A program made the position numbers and the translations under genes. DNA of 64,000 nucleotides from Cryobacterium sp. PH29-G1 (GTDB lineage: Bacteria > Actinomycetota > Actinomycetes > Actinomycetales > Microbacteriaceae). Numbering within the stretch: position 1 is the stretch's first letter; the number at the start of each line of letters is the position of its first letter. Of this stretch, positions 63,778 to 64,000 are shown piece by piece. The stretch is from positions 274,164 through 338,163 of the forward strand of contig NZ_JASISY010000004.1 in the NCBI RefSeq assembly GCF_030063365.1, in the 5' to 3' direction. A model generated the notes under the pieces. That model saw nothing but the letters and a program-made list of their open reading frames with translations, was not told the DNA's origin and did no database searches.

Positions 63778-64000
63778 TCAGTTGCGGTAGTCGTCGTGGG
63801 GTCGACTCGGTCTCGGACCGTCACCATCTCGCTGGTCGAGACCGTCGAGACCCTCGAGACCCTCGAAACCCTCCAGCCCGTCGGGACCCCTCAGAACGGC
63901 GAGGCCCTCGAGACCCTCGTTGCCCACCGACCTGCAGTCTGCGGTTGCAGCCGTGCGCGGGTCCGCTGCCGGATGGTCGAGCAGCGGCCGCTGGAGGAGT
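63778..64000 (-). other. Open frame with G-x-x repeats, cut by the window edge; coding uncertain
   Basis: On the minus strand the frame is open from 64000 to a TGA at 63778-63780 (73 codons). The middle reads as Gly-x-x triplets (GLEGFEGLEGLDGLDQRDG), encoded by the 9-bp repeats. It may be the end of a glycine-repeat protein, or chance translation of repetitive intergenic DNA. No start is visible in the window. Confidence 0.3.
63835..63924. repeat. Ten degenerate 9-bp repeats (GTCGAGACC/CTCGAGACC)
   Basis: Ten consecutive 9-mers of the form (G/C)TCGAGACC with increasing decay to the right; units 1 and 2 are identical and units 3 and 9 are identical. They begin 78 bp after the last 39-bp repeat, within an otherwise gene-free stretch (63587-64000). 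Confidence 0.75.

Noticed and set aside
63546..63827. Minus-strand frame across the 39-bp repeats
   Set aside because: It overlaps the permease end and terminator, and its repeats reflect the DNA repeat; no start signal or family.

Overview
The window is about 64 kb of high-GC DNA (roughly 65% G+C by eye), densely coding, with many ATGA/GTGA start-stop overlaps. The gene set (GlgE glucan pathway, actinobacterial GlgP, GatCAB, mycothiol-type ArsC with an N-terminal helical bundle, EttA, DinB, GerW-like protein, putrescine oxidase) indicates an actinobacterium, most likely of the family Microbacteriaceae. The genus cannot be fixed from the sequence alone. There is no rRNA, phage, transposase or CRISPR. 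Two tRNA genes, one TPP riboswitch and several strong bidirectional terminators are visible.

Layout. 1-5.0 kb: an AI-2E-family permease (cut by the window edge) and a DivIVA-like hendecad coiled-coil protein on the minus strand; then a membrane/lipobox fusion protein coupled to a thioredoxin-fold/TPR protein. 5.1-14.4 kb: a glucan island with glgB-glgE (minus), glgP (plus) and glgX (minus). 14.5-22.9 kb: cysteine desulfurase, mnmA and ligA, then gatC-gatA-gatB. 22.6-26 kb: a small unknown protein, a ferritin-like/VIT1 transporter, dinB and a GerW-like protein. 26.0-29.8 kb: a TPP riboswitch controlling a YkoE-D-C thiamine-type ECF transporter and a small P-loop kinase. 29.9-33.1 kb: a degenerate D,D-carboxypeptidase, a Zincin_1 metallopeptidase, tRNA-His, orn and a small thioredoxin.

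33.1-44.4 kb is a catabolic island: a FadR/GntR-type regulator, an oligopeptide/nickel-type ABC importer with a fused double ATPase, an amidase, an SDR dehydrogenase, an aldehyde dehydrogenase and an isopropylmalate/tartrate-dehydrogenase-like enzyme. The same FadR-type palindrome (TGGTCTGACCA) lies in both divergent promoter regions of this island. It therefore looks like one four-transcript regulon for uptake and stepwise oxidation of an unknown amide. This is the best candidate here for an undescribed system.

44.4-56.8 kb: tRNA-Arg, nadE behind a GGTACC hexamer array, an SSB-like gene behind competing hairpins, a truncated plus an intact arsC, a ferredoxin-reductase-like flavoprotein divergent from a cysteine-rich HTH regulator, ettA, and two acyl-CoA thioesterases. 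55.2-63.6 kb: a complete putrescine-to-succinate module (PucR-type regulator, gabT, succinate-semialdehyde-type dehydrogenase, putrescine-oxidase-like enzyme, tandem-UspA protein, APC permease). The right edge is non-coding and repeat-rich (three 39-bp repeats and ten 9-bp units).

Two window-wide patterns stand out. At least 14 genes have a TANNNT hexamer 5-7 nt before the start codon and most lack a Shine-Dalgarno site, which fits leaderless transcription. The heptamer CGGATGC/GCATCCG is clearly over-represented on both strands.
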